64,000 nucleotides of DNA from CAVZZG01 sp963779685. GTDB lineage: Bacteria > Actinomycetota > Thermoleophilia > Gaiellales > F1-60-MAGs149. A model generated the notes under the pieces. It was not told where the DNA came from, did no database searches, and saw only the letters and a list, made by a program, of their open reading frames with translations. The stretch lies in NCBI GenBank assembly GCA_963779685.1, contig CAVZZG010000003.1, positions 620,001-684,000 of the forward strand. The letters run 5' to 3'. Positions 34,732 to 43,300 of this stretch are shown piece by piece; the stretch's first letter is position 1; each line of letters starts with the position of its first letter. Made by a program: the position numbers and the translations under genes.

Positions 34732-35466
34732 GTGCCCGCCGTGCTCCTGGTCGAAGACGATTCGGTGATCGCGAACGTCATGTCGACCCACCTGCGGCGG
34801 GCCGGCTTCGACGTCGAATGGGTCGACGACGGCGAGCGCGGGCTGGCCCGTCTCCGCCACTCGCGACCCGACGTCGCCGTGATCGACCTGATGCTCCCGC
34901 GTCTTGACGGCTGGGCGCTGACCGAGGCCGCCCGGCGCGACAGCATCCGGGTGCCCATCATCGCGATCTCCGCGCGCGGCGCCGAGCACGACAAGGTGCA
35001 TACGCTCGGGCTCGGCGCGGACGACTACCTGGCGAAGCCCTTCGGGATGCGCGAGCTCGTCGCGCGCGTCGAGGCCCTGCTCCGGCGCTCGCGCGACTTC
35101 GAGCCGGTCGTCGAAAGGGACGGCGACATCCTGGTCGAGGGCCTGCTCGTCGACGAGGCGCGGCACCGCGTGCGAGTGCGCACGCAGGGCGACCAGCCGG
35201 TCGAGGCGTGGCCCGACGCCGGCCTCACGCCCACCGAGTACCGGCTCCTCCTGGCCCTCGCCCGCGCCAACGGGCGGACGCTGTCGCGCGACGAGCTGCA
35301 GCAACGGGTCTGGGGTACTCGGCCGCGCCATCGCGACCGCACCATCGACGTCTGCATCCGCAAGCTGCGCGACAAGCTCGATCGCGCCAGCCCGAGCCAC
35401 ACCTACCTGCACACGCACCGCGGCGTCGGCTACCGGTTCGAACCGGAAGCCCGCACCGCCTCTTAG
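34732..35466 (+). CDS. OmpR/PhoB-family response regulator
   Basis: The 244-residue product has a receiver domain (phosphoacceptor Asp52 in DVAVIDLMLPRLDGW; acidic pair VEDD; conserved Lys in LAKPFGM). Its winged-helix DNA-binding domain has LTPTEYRLLLALARANGRTL, DELQQRVWGTRPRHRDRTID and GVGYRFEPE. The GTG at 34732 follows GGAGG. It is divergent from the PhoR-like kinase at 33433 and paralogous to the regulator at 31480, with an unusual WPDAGLT linker shared by both. Phosphate control is inferred from neighbours. Confidence 0.92.
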   Translation: MPAVLLVEDDSVIANVMSTHLRRAGFDVEWVDDGERGLARLRHSRPDVAVIDLMLPRLDGWALTEAARRDSIRVPIIAISARGAEHDKVHTLGLGADDYLAKPFGMRELVARVEALLRRSRDFEPVVERDGDILVEGLLVDEARHRVRVRTQGDQPVEAWPDAGLTPTEYRLLLALARANGRTLSRDELQQRVWGTRPRHRDRTIDVCIRKLRDKLDRASPSHTYLHTHRGVGYRFEPEARTAS

Positions 35467-35847
35467 CCTCGCTGTCGTCGCGCGAACGCCGGCCCGCCCA
35501 CCACCGCCGTCGAGCGAACGTAGGCTCCGGGACAGTCCCATTCGATTCGCAGCAATTCGCCCGTGCGCGAGGCGGGGACTGTCCCCGTCCACAAGCCGCC
35601 GCATCCTCACAGGCAGCGAGGCGATCGGAGCGAGCAACAACCACGACGCTAGAGCGAACGCCAACCCGCCCACCACGGCCTGCGTCGGCGAAGCCGCGGT
35701 ACGCGGGGCGTCAGTGTCCCGATGGCCGTCGGGCGTTCGCCAGGAGGACCGCCTCCCACAGGAAACGGACGCTCGCCTGCGGCTCGCATGTATTTCCCAT
35801 GGGAGGACCGTCCCCCCGCAACAGTTCGCGAACGGGCGCTACCCGGC
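35467..35847. repeat. Intergenic repeat mosaic (REP-like palindrome plus direct repeat)
   Basis: About 380 bases between convergent genes. It contains a 61-base element at 35528-35588 whose ends are complementary (GGGACAGTCCC against GGGGACTGTCCCC) and whose reverse complement begins like the two elements at 52266 and 52465. It also has a 27-base direct repeat, 35482-35508 and 35654-35680, matching at 24 of 27 positions. Further GGGAGGACCGTCCCCC-type fragments lie near 35,810. No credible gene is present. Confidence 0.65.
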
Positions 35848-37659
35848 TCAGTAGCCCATCGCGTTCGGCGGGGCCTGGGCGCAGGTCGGCGGCGACGCGC
35901 CGAGCGCCTCGGACGCCGACCTGGCGAGGGTCACGTCGAAGGTCATGTTCACCGGGCCGCCGCGGCTCGCGACGAGCCGGGTCATGCCCGGAGCACCGGA
36001 CGGGGCCGCGCAGACCGACTCCGGGTCGCTGACCTGCCAGAAGGGCGTGAACCGGACCCGCAGGTCGTAGACGCCGGGGCCGGGAAGCCACAGCGACAGC
36101 TCCGTCGCACGAAAGCGCAGGACTGCCGGCCGGTCGCCGACCGCCGCACGGCCGGGCGGCCCGTAGTCGCGAGTCAGCAGCGGCGTCGGCGAGCTGACGG
36201 CGTAGATGTCGTTGTTCGCGTCGCCCCACTCGAACACCAGCACGCCGTCGCTGCGCGCCTGCCGGATGAGCGCCGCCTCCGTGCGCGACGAGTAGTCGAG
36301 CTCGTCCCGCGGGAGCACCACGTACTCGACGGCCAGCGAATCGAGCCAGGCGCGGTAGGCGGCGACGTCCAGCGCGCCGTCGTAGAGGGGCGCGTTGATC
36401 GGGAAGTCGTCCTGCCGGAACCAGCCCCGGGTGAGCGGGATGCCCTGCTGTGCGAGGTGGTAGCTCTCCCAGTGACCCCAGGTCGCGACCACCTCGACGC
36501 GGTGGTCCTGGTCCTCGTGCGCGTGGAGCCAGCCGATGGCGCCCGCCCAGAACGCGGCCTGGTTGGCCCGCTCGGCGAGGCCGCCCTCGAGGACGCGGTA
36601 CTGCGGGACGGCCTGGCCGACCGCGGCGATCAGGAGCACGATCAGGGCACCCCGGCCGAGTGGGGCGCGGCGCCGGACGTAGGCGAGCAGGAAGATCGGG
36701 ACGGCCCCGTAGTCGGCGATCCGCGCCACGTTGCCGCCCACCCCGCTGGGGAACACGTAGACGAGCATCACGACCACGGCGTAGGCGCCGAAGACCCCCT
36801 GCATCGGCCGGTCGCCGCGGCTGATGACCAGCCCGACCACGCAGAAGAGCAGCACGGCGGCCATATCGGGCAGCGCGAACGGCTGGTGCCCGGGGATCGG
36901 GAAGAGGCGCAGGAGCACCGCCTCGGCCACGATCAGCACCGCGAGCGCCGCCGCGGCGAGCCCTGCCCGGCGCCGGGCGAGGCGCCGGCGCCGGCTCATC
37001 ACGAGCCCGGCCAGCGTCGTCGTCAGGAAGAGAAAGGCCAATGGGCTCGCGAGCAGGGCGCAGAGCGCCGCCAGCACCCCGAGCAGGTGGCGGTGGAGGA
37101 CCAGCGCGAGCACCGACGCCAGCGCCGCCGCCGCGCCCAGCGCGAACGGGTACTGGCCGGTGAGGACGATGCTGGGCCAGATCGCGGCGAAGGCGACCGC
37201 CGGCAGACGGTACCGCGGGCCCGCCACGGTCCGCATCAGCGCCGCCCAGAGCGCGCTGCCGGCGGCGAGGCTCGCCACGACGACCACGTCGATGCCGAAC
37301 ACCGATGCCAGCGGGTAGAAGATGATGCTGTAGTTGAGGAGCTCGTACCGGCCGGCGTACCAGTAGTTGTTCCAGACCCGCCAGCCATGCTCGGAGAACT
37401 GAGCGGTGTGGTAGACGTGCGCGGCCCGGTCGACGCCGGGCGGCCCGAACGCCAGCAGCAGCGCGGCGGCGAGCGCCGTGAAGAGCGCGCAGCCGGCGAT
37501 CACCCCGGGTCGGGGGAGCCGGCGCGGGCGCCGCGGCGGGCGCGGAGCCGGTGCGGATGGTGCCGGCGGGCGCGAGTCGCTGCGGCCAGGTGTCGTGACG
37601 GTCGCCACCGCACGTCGGAGCGTACCGCCTCCGGGGCGTTGCTCCTCAGCAGGGGCCAT
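35848..37659 (-). CDS. Polytopic membrane protein, GT-C glycosyltransferase-like
   Basis: The 603-residue product has a Pro/Arg-rich cytoplasmic start, about ten membrane helices (roughly 50-340) and a large C-terminal extracytoplasmic domain of about 250 residues. After the first helix comes a loop with GVDRAAHVYHTAQFSEHGW, where an acidic residue would sit in GT-C enzymes, and YWYAGRYELLNYS. That layout resembles lipid-linked-sugar glycosyltransferases, but no family is certain. The C-terminal domain ends with a beta-rich section. It is divergent from sixA, with about 30 bases between starts. Confidence 0.65.
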   Translation of the reverse strand: MAPAEEQRPGGGTLRRAVATVTTPGRSDSRPPAPSAPAPRPPRRPRRLPRPGVIAGCALFTALAAALLLAFGPPGVDRAAHVYHTAQFSEHGWRVWNNYWYAGRYELLNYSIIFYPLASVFGIDVVVVASLAAGSALWAALMRTVAGPRYRLPAVAFAAIWPSIVLTGQYPFALGAAAALASVLALVLHRHLLGVLAALCALLASPLAFLFLTTTLAGLVMSRRRRLARRRAGLAAAALAVLIVAEAVLLRLFPIPGHQPFALPDMAAVLLFCVVGLVISRGDRPMQGVFGAYAVVVMLVYVFPSGVGGNVARIADYGAVPIFLLAYVRRRAPLGRGALIVLLIAAVGQAVPQYRVLEGGLAERANQAAFWAGAIGWLHAHEDQDHRVEVVATWGHWESYHLAQQGIPLTRGWFRQDDFPINAPLYDGALDVAAYRAWLDSLAVEYVVLPRDELDYSSRTEAALIRQARSDGVLVFEWGDANNDIYAVSSPTPLLTRDYGPPGRAAVGDRPAVLRFRATELSLWLPGPGVYDLRVRFTPFWQVSDPESVCAAPSGAPGMTRLVASRGGPVNMTFDVTLARSASEALGASPPTCAQAPPNAMGY

Positions 37660-37687
37660 CCCTCGCGGGGGGAATACACTTATTCCG

Positions 37688-38179
37688 ATGCAGCTCTATC
37701 TCGTGCGCCATGCGACGGCGGAGGATCGCGCCCTCTACGGCGGCGACGACCCGTCCCGCCACCTCACCGACGAGGGTCTCGCCGAGGCCAACCTCGTGGC
37801 GCAGGCCATGCGCGTCATGCGCATCGAGCCCGATCTGGTCGTGACGAGCCCGTACGCCCGCTGCCTGGAGACCGCCAGCGCGATCGCGTCCATGCTCGAC
37901 GTCCCGCTCGAGGAGGACAAGCGCCTGGCGCCCGGTTTCGAGCCGACGGAGTTCCCGCCGCTGTGGGAGCGCCACGTCGACTCCGGCAGCCTCGTGGTGG
38001 TGGGGCACGAGCCCGACCTGTCGGCCCTGGTGGAGTACCTGACGGGCGCCCACGTCGTCATGCCGAAGGGCGGCGTGGCGCGGATCGAGGCCGGCGCGAT
38101 CCGGTCGCGCTGCGAGCTGCGCTGGCTGCTGCGGCCGAAGCAGATCCGACTGATCGCCTCCTCGCGGGTCAGCGCCTGA
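37688..38179 (+). CDS. sixA: SixA-type phosphohistidine phosphatase
   Basis: The 163-residue product is a small histidine-phosphatase-superfamily enzyme. The catalytic RHG-type motif is YLVRHATAEDRAL (His8), with TSPYARCLETA and the second His in VVVGHEPDL. SixA proteins dephosphorylate phosphohistidine. Its stop overlaps the ppk start as TGATG, a coupling seen in other actinobacteria, where SixA/PPK/CHAD genes cluster. The actual substrate, protein phosphohistidine or phospho-His PPK, is open. Confidence 0.88.
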   Translation: MQLYLVRHATAEDRALYGGDDPSRHLTDEGLAEANLVAQAMRVMRIEPDLVVTSPYARCLETASAIASMLDVPLEEDKRLAPGFEPTEFPPLWERHVDSGSLVVVGHEPDLSALVEYLTGAHVVMPKGGVARIEAGAIRSRCELRWLLRPKQIRLIASSRVSA

Positions 38180-40359
38180 TGGCCCGCGCCACCCGAGGCC
38201 GGCGGGCCCGGCCACTGGAGGACACGTCCCTCTACTTCAGCCGCGAGCTCTCGTGGCTCGACTTCAACCACCGCGTCCTGCAGCTGGCCGCCGACGAGAA
38301 CCTCGAGCTGCTCGAGCGCGTGAAGTTCTGCGCCATCTACGCCAACAACCTCGACGAGTTCTTCATGGTGCGGGTCGCAGGGCTGCTCGACCATGCCACG
38401 GCGGGCACCGTCCCCGGCGACGGCATCGCGCCCGGCGACACGCTGCACCAGATCGCGGAGCGCGTCCGCACCCTCGAGGTCGAGCTCGAGGCGATCCTGC
38501 ACGAGTCGGTCCTGCCGGCCCTGGCCGCGCAGGACATCCGCATCCTCCGGCTCGAGGACTGCACGGCCGCCGAGCGCAAGCGCCTCACGGAGATGTTCGA
38601 GACCGAGATCTTCCCGGTCCTGACCCCACTGGCGGTCAGCGCCGGCCGGTCGTTCCCGTACATCTCGAACCTCTCGCTGTCGCTCGGCATGTTCGTCGAC
38701 GACCCCGTCACGGGCGAGCGGCGGTTCGCGCGGGTGAAGGTGCCCGAGGTGCTGCCGCGGTTCGTCGCGCTCGAGCGCGGCCGCCGCTACGTCCCGCTCG
38801 AGGAGGTCATCGCCGACAACCTCCACCGGCTGTTCCCGGGCATGCAGTTCGCCGAGCACGCCACGTTCCGGGTCACCCGCGACGCGGACTTCGACATCTC
38901 CGAGGCCACCGAGGACCTGCTCGAGGCCGTCGAGCAGGAGCTCTCCAGGCGCCGGTTCGGCGATGTGGTGCGGCTCGAGGTCGAGGAGGGCATGAGCGAC
39001 GCCATGCGCGAGACGATCGTGCAGGCGCTCCGCGTCAGGCCCGACCACGTGTACCGCGCCCGCCCGCCGCTCGATCCGGCCGACCTCTTCCCGATCGCCT
39101 CGATCGACCGTCCCGAGCTGCACTACCGGCCCTGGACGCCGCAGACCCAGCCGCGACTGGACGTGGGCGAGAACCAGGTCGTCGACATGTTCGAGGAGAT
39201 CCGGCGCGGCGACATCCTCGTGCACCACCCCTACGACGCCTTCTCCACCTCGGTGGAGCGCTTCGTCGAACAGGCGGTGGACGACCCGGACGTGCTCGCC
39301 ATCAAGCACACCATCTACCGCACCAGCGGCGACTCGCCGATCGTACCGGCGCTGATCCGGGCCGCCGAGCAGGGCAAGCAGGCGGTCGCCATGGTCGAGG
39401 TCACGGCGCGCTTCGACGAGGAGCGCAACATCCGCTGGGCCCGGTCGCTGGAACGCGCCGGCGTCCACGTCGTCTACGGCCTGGCAGGGCTCAAGACGCA
39501 CTGCAAGCTCGCGCTCGTCGTCCGGCGGGAAGAGGGGGTCGCCCGCCGCTACGTCCACATCGGCACCGGCAACTACCACCCGGCGACCGCGCGCCTCTAT
39601 ACCGACTTCGGGCTCTTCACCTGCCGCGAGGACATCACCGCCGACGTCTCCGACCTGTTCAACCAGCTCACGGGGTTCGGCCGTCCCCAGCGCTACCCGA
39701 AGCTGTGGGTCGCGCCGGTCGAGTTGCGCCAGCGCCTCCTGGACGAGATCTGGCGCTGCACCGTCGAGCACGATCCCGCCCAGCCGGCGCGCATGATGCT
39801 GAAGTGCAACGCCCTGGTCGACCGCGGCGTGATCGCCGAGCTGTACCGCGCATCACAGGCCGGCGTGCAGATCGACATCATCGTCCGCGGCATCTGCTGC
39901 TTGCGGCCCGGCGTCCCGGGGCTCTCGGAGAACATCCGCGTGATCTCCATCCTCGGCCGGTTCCTCGAGCACGCGCGCATCTACGCCTTCCACACGGCGC
40001 GGGCCCAGACCACGTACATCGGCTCCGCCGACCTCATGCCGCGCAACCTCGACAACCGCATCGAGGTGGTGGCGCCGGTCGAGGACCCCGACCTGGTGTC
40101 GGAGATCGACGCCGTGCTGGGACTGCTGCTCGCCGACACGGCGGGCTGCTGGACGCTCGACGGCGACGGCGCCTGGACGCGCCGGCGGCCGGTCGACGGC
40201 GAACCTTCCTTCTCGAGCCAGGCGGCGCTGATGGAGCGCGCGCTGGCCTCGAGCGATCTCGACGCCCGCGGCGACCGCCGCGAGGCAGCGGCAGAGCGGC
40301 GCCTGCTGGTGCGGCCGCAGCCGGGCAAGCCGGGAGCGCGGCGACCGGAGGCCGGCTGA
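38179..40359 (+). CDS. ppk1: Polyphosphate kinase
   Basis: PPK1 reversibly polymerises the gamma-phosphate of ATP into polyphosphate via phosphohistidine. The 726-residue product has all PPK1 domains: N-terminal SRELSWLDFNHRVLQLA, the head domain, and two PLD-like catalytic domains. Likely catalytic His are near residue 460 (RYVHIGTGNYHPATARLY) and near 598 (LEHARIYAFH). The ATG at 38179 overlaps the sixA stop, and its stop overlaps the first CHAD gene (TGATG). Length is normal. Confidence 0.97.
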   Translation: MARATRGRRARPLEDTSLYFSRELSWLDFNHRVLQLAADENLELLERVKFCAIYANNLDEFFMVRVAGLLDHATAGTVPGDGIAPGDTLHQIAERVRTLEVELEAILHESVLPALAAQDIRILRLEDCTAAERKRLTEMFETEIFPVLTPLAVSAGRSFPYISNLSLSLGMFVDDPVTGERRFARVKVPEVLPRFVALERGRRYVPLEEVIADNLHRLFPGMQFAEHATFRVTRDADFDISEATEDLLEAVEQELSRRRFGDVVRLEVEEGMSDAMRETIVQALRVRPDHVYRARPPLDPADLFPIASIDRPELHYRPWTPQTQPRLDVGENQVVDMFEEIRRGDILVHHPYDAFSTSVERFVEQAVDDPDVLAIKHTIYRTSGDSPIVPALIRAAEQGKQAVAMVEVTARFDEERNIRWARSLERAGVHVVYGLAGLKTHCKLALVVRREEGVARRYVHIGTGNYHPATARLYTDFGLFTCREDITADVSDLFNQLTGFGRPQRYPKLWVAPVELRQRLLDEIWRCTVEHDPAQPARMMLKCNALVDRGVIAELYRASQAGVQIDIIVRGICCLRPGVPGLSENIRVISILGRFLEHARIYAFHTARAQTTYIGSADLMPRNLDNRIEVVAPVEDPDLVSEIDAVLGLLLADTAGCWTLDGDGAWTRRRPVDGEPSFSSQAALMERALASSDLDARGDRREAAAERRLLVRPQPGKPGARRPEAG

Positions 40360-40829
40360 TGGCACGACCTCGCCGGGTCGTGATCGCGCCCGACGCCACC
40401 TTCGCCGAGGCCGCTCGCGCCACGCTCGAGGTGCGGGGACCCGCCCTGCTCGAGCACGCCGAGGGGGTGCTGCACGGCGACGACATCGAGGACGTCCACC
40501 AGATGCGGGTGGCCGGGCGGCGTCTGCGTGCCGTGCTCGAGGTGTACGCGTCGTGCTTTCCGGCCAAGCGCCACCGCCGCCTGCTGGCGCTGGTGCGCGA
40601 CACCGCCGATGCCCTGTCCGAGGCCCGCGACCTCGACGTGCAGATCGCATGGCTGCAGGGGTACATGGAAGGCGCCCCCGCCACCGACCGGCCGGGGCTG
40701 CGGAGCCTCGTCAGCGAGCTCAGCCGGCGGCGCGCAGCGGTGCAGGAGCACATCCCCGGTGCCATCGCGCGCCTCGACGGCGAGGACTTCAGCGGCCAGA
40801 TCGCAAGGCTCGTGGGTCCCGTCGGATGA
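40359..40829 (+). CDS. CHAD domain protein, N-terminal half
   Basis: The 156-residue helical product matches the first half of a CHAD domain (conserved histidine alpha-helical domain, which binds polyphosphate). The key segments are EDVHQMRVAGRRLRAVLEVY (His plus basic residues) and LSEARDLDVQIAWLQGY. Full CHAD domains are about 280-300 residues with two such halves; here the second half is the next gene, overlapping by ATGA. The ATG overlaps ppk. A role at polyphosphate granules is inferred. Confidence 0.88.
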   Translation: MARPRRVVIAPDATFAEAARATLEVRGPALLEHAEGVLHGDDIEDVHQMRVAGRRLRAVLEVYASCFPAKRHRRLLALVRDTADALSEARDLDVQIAWLQGYMEGAPATDRPGLRSLVSELSRRRAAVQEHIPGAIARLDGEDFSGQIARLVGPVG

Positions 40830-41344
40830 AGGCCCGCCGCGTCCGCAAGCTCGAACCGGACGGCACCGTCCATGCCAATGCGGCGCGGATCGTCGCAACC
40901 CGGCTGAAGGAGCTCTACGCCTTCGATCCGGCCATCCGCGATCCGTCCAACGTCACCGACCTGCACGACATGCGGATCGCCGCCAAGCGCCTGCGCTACG
41001 TGCTCGAGGTGGTGGGCTTCGCGTTCGGCCCGGCCGCGGCGGAGCTCGAGGCCGAGGCCAAGTGGCTCCAGGAGGTGCTCGGCGAGATCCACGACTGCGA
41101 CGTCCTGTCCGAGCTCGTCGAGCGGCACGTCACGACCCTCCGCGACGTCGACCGCTCGCACCTGATCGCGAACGGCCCCGAGGCGCTCGCGCGGCTGCCG
41201 AACCGCACGCGCTACGCCGGCCTCGAGGCCCTCGACGCCTTCACGCAGGCGCGCCGCTTCCACCTCTACGAGGACTTCCTCGACCACTGGGACCGCCTCC
41301 AGGCCTCGGGCTTCCGGGCCCGGGTCGAGGCGGCGCTGGCGTAG
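40826..41344 (+). CDS. CHAD domain protein, C-terminal half
   Basis: The 172-residue product supplies the second CHAD half: TDLHDMRIAAKRLRYVLEVV and LQEVLGEIHDCDVLSELVE, the typical C-terminal signature. The N-terminus carries KARRVRKLEPDGTVHANAAR, a segment normally found between the two halves. It overlaps the preceding gene by four bases, so together the pair equals one CHAD protein split into two chains. No frame error is needed to explain it, as each has its own start and stop. Confidence 0.88.
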   Translation: MKARRVRKLEPDGTVHANAARIVATRLKELYAFDPAIRDPSNVTDLHDMRIAAKRLRYVLEVVGFAFGPAAAELEAEAKWLQEVLGEIHDCDVLSELVERHVTTLRDVDRSHLIANGPEALARLPNRTRYAGLEALDAFTQARRFHLYEDFLDHWDRLQASGFRARVEAALA

Positions 41345-41354
41345 GGCCTCGCGC

Positions 41355-42758
41355 ATGGCCGGCCACATGACGCCGGACGAGTTCCGCCACCAGGGGCACG
41401 CGCTGGTGGAGTGGGTCGCGTCGTACATGGAGCGGGTGCCCGACCTGCCGGTGCAGTCGCGGGTGGCGCCGGGAGACGTGCGCGCGATGCTCCCGGCGCA
41501 TCCGCCCGAGACGGGCGAGCCGTGGGATGCCATCATCGCCGACCTCGATCGCGTGATCGTGCCCGGCACGACCAACTGGCAGTCGCCCGGCTGGTTCGCG
41601 TACTTCCCCGCCAACAACTCGGGCCCGAGCATCCTCGGCGAGCTCGTCTCGGCGGCCGTCGGCGCGCAGGGCATGCTCTGGTCGACGTCCCCGGCCTGCA
41701 CCGAGCTCGAGACGCACGTCATGGACTGGCTGCAGGAGGCGCTGGGCCTGCCGGCCGCGTTCCGCTCCGACGGTCCCGGTGGCGGCGTGATCCAGGATTC
41801 CGCCTCCTCGGCCGCCATCTGCGCCATGGTGGCTGCCCGGCACCGGTCGGGCGCCGACCTCGAGCGCCTGGTCGCCTACGCGTCCACCCAGACCCACTCA
41901 TCGATCGAGAAGGGCCTGCGGATCGTCGGCGTTCCCGTCGATCGGCTGCACCTGATCGAGGTGGACGACGACTTCGCCCTCCGGCCCGATCTGCTGGCGG
42001 CCCAGGTCGCCGCCGACCGTGCCGCCGGGATGGAACCGTTCTTCTGCTGCGCCACCATCGGCACGACGTCGAGCCTGGCGGTCGACCCGGTGCCGCAGAT
42101 CGGCGAGATCTGCCGGCGCGAGGGCATCTGGCTCCACGTCGACGCGGCCATGGCGGGCGTCGCCGCGCTCTGCCCGGAGCACCGCGGCCTGAACGCGGGC
42201 CTCGAGCTCGTGGACTCGTACTGCACCAACGCGCACAAGTGGCTGTTCACGAACTTCGACTGCGACCTGTTCTGGGTCGCCGACCGGGCCGCCCTCGTCC
42301 GATCGCTCTCGGTGCTGCCGGAATACCTGCGCAACGCCGCCACCGAGTCGGGCGCCGTGATCGACTACCGCGACTGGCAGGTGCCGCTTGGCCGGCGCTT
42401 CCGCGCGCTGAAGCTGTGGTTCGTGCTGCGCCACTACGGGCTCGACGGCCTGCGGGCCGCGCTCCGCGAGCACGTCGCGCTCGGGAGCTGGCTGGCGGAG
42501 GAGATCGCCGCCGATCCCCGCTTCGTGCTGACCGCTCCCCCGCGCCTGGGCCTGGTGTGTTTCCGCCACCGCGACGGGGATGCCGCCACGGAGGCGCTGC
42601 TGGCGGCGCTGAACGCCGAACCGAGCGTCCACCTGACGCACACGCGGCTCGGTGGCCGCTACACCATCCGGGTCTCGATCGGCCAGACGGGCACCCGCCA
42701 CGAGCACGTGGCGGCGCTGTGGCAGCTCATCAGATCGCGGGCCGCGGCGCCGGGCTAG
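41355..42758 (+). CDS. PLP-dependent aromatic-L-amino-acid decarboxylase
   Basis: The 467-residue product is a group II decarboxylase like DOPA/tryptophan/tyrosine decarboxylases, producing aromatic amines. The PLP lysine is Lys295 in TNAHKWLFTNFDCDLFWV, His181 stacks on PLP in STQTHSSIEKG, and the substrate-binding start is WFAYFPANNSGPSILGELVS. The Asp in HVDAAMAG binds the pyridine nitrogen. It lies ten bases after the CHAD gene. The exact substrate cannot be read from sequence. Its end overlaps a convergent lipoprotein gene by 29 bases. Confidence 0.92.
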   Translation: MAGHMTPDEFRHQGHALVEWVASYMERVPDLPVQSRVAPGDVRAMLPAHPPETGEPWDAIIADLDRVIVPGTTNWQSPGWFAYFPANNSGPSILGELVSAAVGAQGMLWSTSPACTELETHVMDWLQEALGLPAAFRSDGPGGGVIQDSASSAAICAMVAARHRSGADLERLVAYASTQTHSSIEKGLRIVGVPVDRLHLIEVDDDFALRPDLLAAQVAADRAAGMEPFFCCATIGTTSSLAVDPVPQIGEICRREGIWLHVDAAMAGVAALCPEHRGLNAGLELVDSYCTNAHKWLFTNFDCDLFWVADRAALVRSLSVLPEYLRNAATESGAVIDYRDWQVPLGRRFRALKLWFVLRHYGLDGLRAALREHVALGSWLAEEIAADPRFVLTAPPRLGLVCFRHRDGDAATEALLAALNAEPSVHLTHTRLGGRYTIRVSIGQTGTRHEHVAALWQLIRSRAAAPG

Positions 42759-43185
42759 GCACGCCGCACACCTTCAGCCCCAGATCGGCCGCGGCGGCCC
42801 GGGCCTGCTTCGCAAAAGTCCCGGCCCGCGCGAGCTGCAGCGACGGGTCGCTCCCGCGACGCGCGGCCGCCGCGGCCGCCGCGAGCGCCCGCAGAGCGCG
42901 GTCACGGGCCGCGACGGTGGCCTTGATCGCGGTCGCGTCCGCGCCGTCCGGTCGCGGCAGCGCGGCGACCTCGGCCAGCTCGGGCCGGGTCAGCGCGAGA
43001 TTCGCCCGGAGGTGGGCAGCGATCGCCCGGTTCCCGGTGGGCATCGGCCCGAGCGCGGCGATGCGCGGACCGTAGCGGGCGCAGATCGCGTCCGCCGCCT
43101 TGACCCAGTCCTGCCGCGTCGTCCCGGAGCTCCCCCCGCAGGACGCGACGACCAGGGCGATGGCGAGTGCCCATACGCACCTCAC
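42730..43185 (-). CDS. Small secreted lipoprotein
   Basis: The 151-residue product has a short signal sequence with a lipobox VASC (Cys16), then a helical, Ala-rich domain with two further Cys (AICARYG and LKVCGVP) that could form a disulfide. No family is recognised; similar small Cys-containing lipoproteins are common in Thermoleophilia. The 3' end overlaps the convergent decarboxylase gene by 29 bases. Confidence 0.7.
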   Translation of the reverse strand: MRCVWALAIALVVASCGGSSGTTRQDWVKAADAICARYGPRIAALGPMPTGNRAIAAHLRANLALTRPELAEVAALPRPDGADATAIKATVAARDRALRALAAAAAAARRGSDPSLQLARAGTFAKQARAAAADLGLKVCGVPSPAPRPAI

Positions 43186-43227
43186 GTCCTCGGAGTATGC
43201 CCGGCCGCCGCGTAGAATTGGGCCCGG

Positions 43228-43300
43228 GCGCCCGTAGCTCAGCGGATAGAGCAGGGGACTTCTAATCCCAAGGCCGCAGGTTCGATCCCTGCCGGGCGCG
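43228..43300 (+). tRNA. tRNA-Arg (TCT)
   Basis: Cloverleaf with perfect 7-bp acceptor stem (GCGCCCG/CGGGCGC), D-loop AGCGGATAGA, anticodon loop CTTCTAA (anticodon TCT), T-loop TTCGATC. CCA is not encoded. A TAGAAT -10 box lies at 43213-43218. Confidence 0.96.

Noticed and set aside
35482..35680. CRISPR-like repeat
   Set aside because: Only two imperfect copies 172 bases apart, no array and no cas genes.
35722..38178. Long plus-strand open frame running in-frame into ppk from 35722
   Set aside because: The part before 38179 is antisense to the membrane glycosyltransferase-like gene and is low-complexity; PPK1 similarity starts only at the TGATG overlap with sixA.
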